This document shows positions 6,967 to 10,010 of a stretch of 10,010 nt of DNA, in pieces (the stretch's first letter is position 1; every line of letters begins with the position of its first letter). This DNA comes from Chloroflexota bacterium. Its GTDB lineage: Bacteria; Chloroflexota; Dehalococcoidia; Tepidiformales; Tepidiformaceae. The notes beneath the pieces are model-generated. The model was not told the origin of the DNA, made no database searches, and saw nothing but the letters and a program-made list of their open reading frames with translations. The stretch spans positions 1 to 10,010 of the forward strand of contig JAKALX010000105.1 of assembly GCA_021823905.1 (NCBI GenBank), in the 5' to 3' direction. Made by a program: the position numbers and the translations under genes.

Positions 6967-7425
6967 CTACTTCGAGGGGGAGGCCGAGGCGGCCGCACCC
7001 GCGTCGAAGAACGTCGGCCCTTTGCACTCTGGCACGCTCGACTCCTTTGACGTGAGCCGCTGGCGGACGCTGTCGGGAGGCAACGGCGGCTTCTTGGTCA
7101 GCAGCGAAGTCGGGTCGTTCGCGGCGTCATCAAGGTACCTGGCGAAATCGGCGTTGAATTTTTGCAGATCCGCGGGGGGCGTCAGCTTCTTGATCGACGC
7201 GCTGAAGTCCTTGACGACCTTCGTGATCTCGGTCGCGCTCGACTTGCTGACGAGCGCGTCGGAAAACTGGGTTACGCCGACGCAGATGGCCCGCAAGTAC
7301 TCTTCGTCGGAGATCGCCGGGCCGGACGGCGTTGGTGTCCCTGCCGGTTTGGAGCCACCCCCGCAAGCGGCAGCGAGCACGAAGCCAAGCGCCAGCAGCG
7401 CCATGATGAACGCACGTTTCGCCAT
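6967..7425 (-). CDS. Small lipoprotein of unknown function
   Basis: A 152-residue protein with a lipoprotein signal: MAKRAFIMALLALGFVL then AAAC with Cys21 as the lipidated residue, followed by GGGS and a Thr/Pro/Ser linker (about 24-36). The mature part is largely helical with two further cysteines (C48 and C134), which might form a disulfide outside the cell. No recognised domain. The ATG at 7425 starts the signal peptide; no good ribosome binding site precedes it, and an internal Met8 would shorten the N-region to no basic residues, so the longer start is preferred. It is 39 bases downstream of the 286-residue gene on the same strand and may be its operon partner; the ilvE promoter lies beyond it. 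Confidence 0.7.
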   Translation of the reverse strand: MAKRAFIMALLALGFVLAAACGGGSKPAGTPTPSGPAISDEEYLRAICVGVTQFSDALVSKSSATEITKVVKDFSASIKKLTPPADLQKFNADFARYLDDAANDPTSLLTKKPPLPPDSVRQRLTSKESSVPECKGPTFFDAGAAASASPSK

Positions 7426-7464
7426 GTGATGGATGGTACAACCGCCGCTCGCTTACGGCCTCGG

Positions 7465-8325
7465 TCACATCAAGATTCGTTTCTGTGCCGCGCCCGGCTG
7501 CCGCCTCCAGTTCTGCACGAGATAGCGCTTCTCGAACCCAATCTCGATCGGTTCAACCCGGCACCACTCCGGGTTCACCGCGGCAGCGCGCGCCGCGGCC
7601 AGGAACGGCCCAAGTTTCTGGGCGTCCAGCGCGGCAAACGCCTCCGGGTGGGCCTGAGCCGCTTCGAGCTCGGCAACCGAGAGGAGCAGCAGCCACCCGA
7701 GCACGATCTCCGCCAGGCCGAGGTGGAAGTCCCGGTCACCGAAGGTCATCAGCACGCGCTCGGGTGTCGAATCGTTCGCCGCGACGAGCAGCGTTGATCC
7801 GAAGTGCGGCATCGAGAGATCCATCGCGGCGCGATAGATCGGCCCCAGGATCTCGTGCGCGGCCAGCACCTCCGCCGCGCGGAAAGCGTGCAGCCGATAC
7901 TCCATTGCGTGCTGTTCGGGCGCGAGCGCGATGCCACCCTGGTCGAGCCACTCCTTCCACTCAGCCGCGTCCTGGCCCAGCACGTAGAGCTCGCTGGCGG
8001 CGTAGTCCGTCGCCGACCGAACGAGCGAGATGGCGGCGACGTAATTGCCCCACTCGATGGCGTGAAGCGCCTCCAGCCGGGCGAGCCAGCTCCGCGACCA
8101 GAGCCCGAGCGCCGCCGCGGTTACGTGATTCCGGTACTTCGCGCCGGACGACGCCTCGGCAACGGCGCCCTCGAGATTCAGCCCACCGAGCACGAGCTCA
8201 ACCGCGGCGTCCAGCACGAATCCTGTCTGGCGGTACGCGTCTGCAGACCCGGCCGCGTCAATGGGCGGCTTCGCGGCGCGCGTGGCGCGCGGGAAGATGC
8301 GCGGCGGCGAAACGCGAACGGTCAT
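7465..8325 (-). CDS. Conserved-looking helical protein of unknown family
   Basis: A 286-residue protein that I do not recognise. It is mostly helical, with a Trp/Arg-rich central core (RNHVTAAALGLWSRSW 65-80, SLVRSATDYAASELYV 100-115) and a Trp- and Arg-rich C-terminus. No signal peptide is apparent; one hydrophobic stretch (about 202-218) could be a helix core. The ATG at 8325 has GGAG with a 9-base spacer. It follows the second DinB-like gene by 24 bases, and enolase before that, so it looks like part of the same operon. Codon use and coding potential look normal for the region, and the antisense frames are open only through high GC. A function cannot be assigned from sequence alone. Confidence 0.75.
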   Translation of the reverse strand: MTVRVSPPRIFPRATRAAKPPIDAAGSADAYRQTGFVLDAAVELVLGGLNLEGAVAEASSGAKYRNHVTAAALGLWSRSWLARLEALHAIEWGNYVAAISLVRSATDYAASELYVLGQDAAEWKEWLDQGGIALAPEQHAMEYRLHAFRAAEVLAAHEILGPIYRAAMDLSMPHFGSTLLVAANDSTPERVLMTFGDRDFHLGLAEIVLGWLLLLSVAELEAAQAHPEAFAALDAQKLGPFLAAARAAAVNPEWCRVEPIEIGFEKRYLVQNWRRQPGAAQKRILM

Positions 8326-8349
8326 ACCCGTCCGCTCCGAGCCGCGCGA

Positions 8350-8976
8350 TTAGAGCGCTTCATCTTCGCCTTCCTCCCAGCCGTCCTCGTCGTCCCAGTC
8401 GTCCCCGTCACCAGCCAGGTGGTCACGGACTTCCGCAAGCAGGTGCTGCTGGCGCGCCAGCAGCGCTGCGTCGGCCGAGAAATCCGCATGCAGGATCCAG
8501 TTGAGCGCCATCGGGTCGAGCCGCAGCTCCTCGACCGCATCAACGAGATCCAGCCCATGACGCACCGTGTGCTTCGACCAGGCGCCGAGCGCGTCGCCGA
8601 ATCGCAACGGCCCGAACGGCTGACCGGCAGCTTCTTCCGGCATCGCCGCCAGCAGGCCGAGCAGCGCGCTCAGGGCGGCATCGCAGCGCCCGAGCAGGGC
8701 CGGGAGCGTGGTCTTGCGTGCCGCCTCCGCCGTCATCGCGTTGCACTCCGTCGTGTCGAGGCCGGCCGGCACGTCACCGCGTTCGAGGAATGCGCCCGAC
8801 AGCTCGACATACCGTTCCAGGCTGTCCACAAGGTGGCGCAACAGCTGACGTACCGACCACTCGCTGTCAGGCACCTCGCGCTCGAGACCGCCTTTCGGCA
8901 ACGCCGTCGCCAGGTACTTCAGATTCGCCGTATCCAGGATGAACCGGTCGGCGATCGCACGAATCTCGGGCGTCAT
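8350..8976 (-). CDS. DinB-superfamily protein with acidic C-terminal tail
   Basis: A 208-residue DinB-superfamily four-helix-bundle protein. SEWSVRQLLRHLVDSLERYV (about 38-57) carries the first metal His (H48), and HTVRH (136-140) gives the HxxxH pair (H136, H140), the usual triad. The fold also resembles mycothiol-dependent isomerase N-domains; the reaction is unknown. The last residues (about 190-206) are very acidic, with 12 Asp/Glu, an unusual tail. The ATG at 8976 has AAGGAG with a 5-base spacer, and the eno stop codon (8986-8988) overlaps that site, so it is very likely translated in coupling with enolase. Its partner gene may be the 286-residue protein just downstream. Confidence 0.8.
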   Translation of the reverse strand: MTPEIRAIADRFILDTANLKYLATALPKGGLEREVPDSEWSVRQLLRHLVDSLERYVELSGAFLERGDVPAGLDTTECNAMTAEAARKTTLPALLGRCDAALSALLGLLAAMPEEAAGQPFGPLRFGDALGAWSKHTVRHGLDLVDAVEELRLDPMALNWILHADFSADAALLARQQHLLAEVRDHLAGDGDDWDDEDGWEEGEDEAL

Positions 8977-8985
8977 CTCCGCTCC

Positions 8986-10010
8986 TTAGTGCCGCGTCCG
9001 GGGATGCCGCCGCTCTTCGCCGCGCTTGGAGGGCCGCGGACGAGCCGGCTCGTCGCGGGGGGGCCGCGGGCCAATCTGCCGGATCGCATCCCAGCCGGCG
9101 TACTCGGAAGAGTCGCCCAGTTCCGCTTCGATCTCGAGCAGCCGGTTGTACTTGGCGGTCCGCTCGCTGCGGGCGGGCGCGCCCGTCTTGATCTGTCCCG
9201 CTCCGGTGGACACGGCCAGGTCGGCGATGAACGCGTCCTCGGTCTCACCGGATCTGTGCGAGATGACCGTGGTCCAGCCAGCACGCTGGGCGATGTCGAC
9301 CGCGTCGAGCGTCTCCGAGAGCGTGCCGATCTGGTTGAGCTTCACGAGGACGCTGTTCGCGGCCTTCGCCCGGATGCCGCGGCGGATGCGCTCGGGGTTC
9401 GTCACGAGGAGGTCGTCGCCGACGACCTGGCAACGCTCGCCGAGCCGCGCGGTGAGCTTCGCCCAGCCGTCCCAGTCATCCTCGGCCAGCCCATCCTCAA
9501 GAGAGCGAATCGGGTACTTGTCGATCCACGAGACCCAGTGATCGACCATCTGCTCGCTCGAAAGGACGCGGCCTTCCTTGGCCAGTGCGTACTTACCCTG
9601 CGAAAACAGCTCCGTCGCAGCCGGGTCGAGCGCGAGCGCCACGTCGTCGCCGGGCTTGTATCCGGCCCGTTCGATCGCCTCGATGACCACCTGCACCGCT
9701 TCTTCGTTCCCGGGGAGCGACGGCGCGAAGCCGCCTTCGTCGCCGACCGACGTCACGGCGCCGCGGTCGTGAAGGACGGCCTTGAGCGCCTGGTAGATCT
9801 CGGCGCCCATGCGCAGGCCCTCGGCGAACGACTCCGCGCCGACCGGCATGACCATGAACTCCTGGAAGTCCGTCGAATCCGGGGCGTGCTTGCCACCGTT
9901 GAGGATGTTGAACATCGGCACCGGCAGCCGGTGGGCGCCAGGGCCGCCAAGATAGCGATAGAGCGGCAGATCGAGCGATTCCGCTGCGGCGCGCGCCGCC
10001 GCGAGCGACA
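8986..10010 (-). CDS. eno: Enolase (5' end outside window)
   Basis: Enolase, which interconverts 2-phosphoglycerate and phosphoenolpyruvate in glycolysis and gluconeogenesis. About 340 residues are visible; the N-terminal quarter lies beyond the window. Visible landmarks: LPVPMFNILNGGKHAPDS, the catalytic acid segment GDEGGFAPSL, metal ligands in LALDPAATE, SLEDGLAEDDWDGW and VGDDLLVTN, the catalytic Lys in VLVKLNQIGTLSET, SHRSGETED, and IKTGAPARSERTAKYNRLL. The active site is complete. After the normal end (near AGWDAIRQIGP) there is an extra tail of 26 residues, with 10 Arg/Lys and several Pro. Its stop overlaps the ribosome binding site of the next gene (TAAGGAG), so eno likely leads an operon with the DinB-like and unknown genes. 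Whether a promoter lies upstream cannot be seen. Confidence 0.95.
   Translation of the reverse strand, partial: SLAAARAAAESLDLPLYRYLGGPGAHRLPVPMFNILNGGKHAPDSTDFQEFMVMPVGAESFAEGLRMGAEIYQALKAVLHDRGAVTSVGDEGGFAPSLPGNEEAVQVVIEAIERAGYKPGDDVALALDPAATELFSQGKYALAKEGRVLSSEQMVDHWVSWIDKYPIRSLEDGLAEDDWDGWAKLTARLGERCQVVGDDLLVTNPERIRRGIRAKAANSVLVKLNQIGTLSETLDAVDIAQRAGWTTVISHRSGETEDAFIADLAVSTGAGQIKTGAPARSERTAKYNRLLEIEAELGDSSEYAGWDAIRQIGPRPPRDEPARPRPSKRGEERRHPRTRH

Noticed and set aside
5995..7050. 351-codon open frame on the plus strand, antisense to ilvE
   Set aside because: The minus-strand frame encodes a clear branched-chain aminotransferase with intact motifs; the plus frame has no recognisable domain and is open because of high GC.
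7485..8504. 339-codon plus-strand frame, Arg/Pro-rich
   Set aside because: Low-complexity shadow of two minus-strand genes that have ribosome binding sites.

Overview
The window is a compact, high-GC bacterial chromosomal segment that looks ordinary. By gene content it resembles a Chloroflexota (Dehalococcoidia-like) genome: DinB-superfamily proteins, a cytidylate kinase-like protein of the non-canonical P-loop type, LAAC/AAAC-type lipoproteins with Gly-rich starts, and a PH-domain membrane protein. This is an inference from family resemblance; a high-GC actinobacterium cannot be excluded. I see no mobile element, CRISPR array, tRNA/rRNA, phage or defence genes.

Layout. Left part (1-2300): a DinB-like protein on the minus strand is divergent from a plus-strand protein with two tandem HD/HD-GYP-like domains, which ends in a clear intrinsic terminator. 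Middle plus-strand block (2300-5052): a cytidylate kinase-like protein whose 3' end overlaps a GTG-started lipoprotein, then a MocR-type regulator (GntR winged helix fused to an aminotransferase fold). Right part (5057-10010), all minus strand and so read right to left: enolase (5' end outside the window), a second DinB-like protein with an acidic tail, a helical protein of unknown family, a small lipoprotein, then branched-chain aminotransferase (ilvE) with its own likely promoter, and a five-helix PH-domain membrane protein overlapping the ilvE 3' end. The MocR gene and the PH-domain gene converge with only 4 bases between their stops.

Working together. The eno-DinB-unknown set has very short gaps, and the eno stop codon lies inside the next gene's ribosome binding site, so it is probably one operon. 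The ilvE-PH pair and the kinase-lipoprotein pair each overlap out of frame (34 and 40 nt) with GTG starts, suggesting translational coupling. No gene set here forms a recognisable new system. The points most worth a second look are the complementary degeneracy of the tandem HD domains, the two long overlaps, the basic tail of enolase, and the unassigned 286-residue protein in the eno operon.
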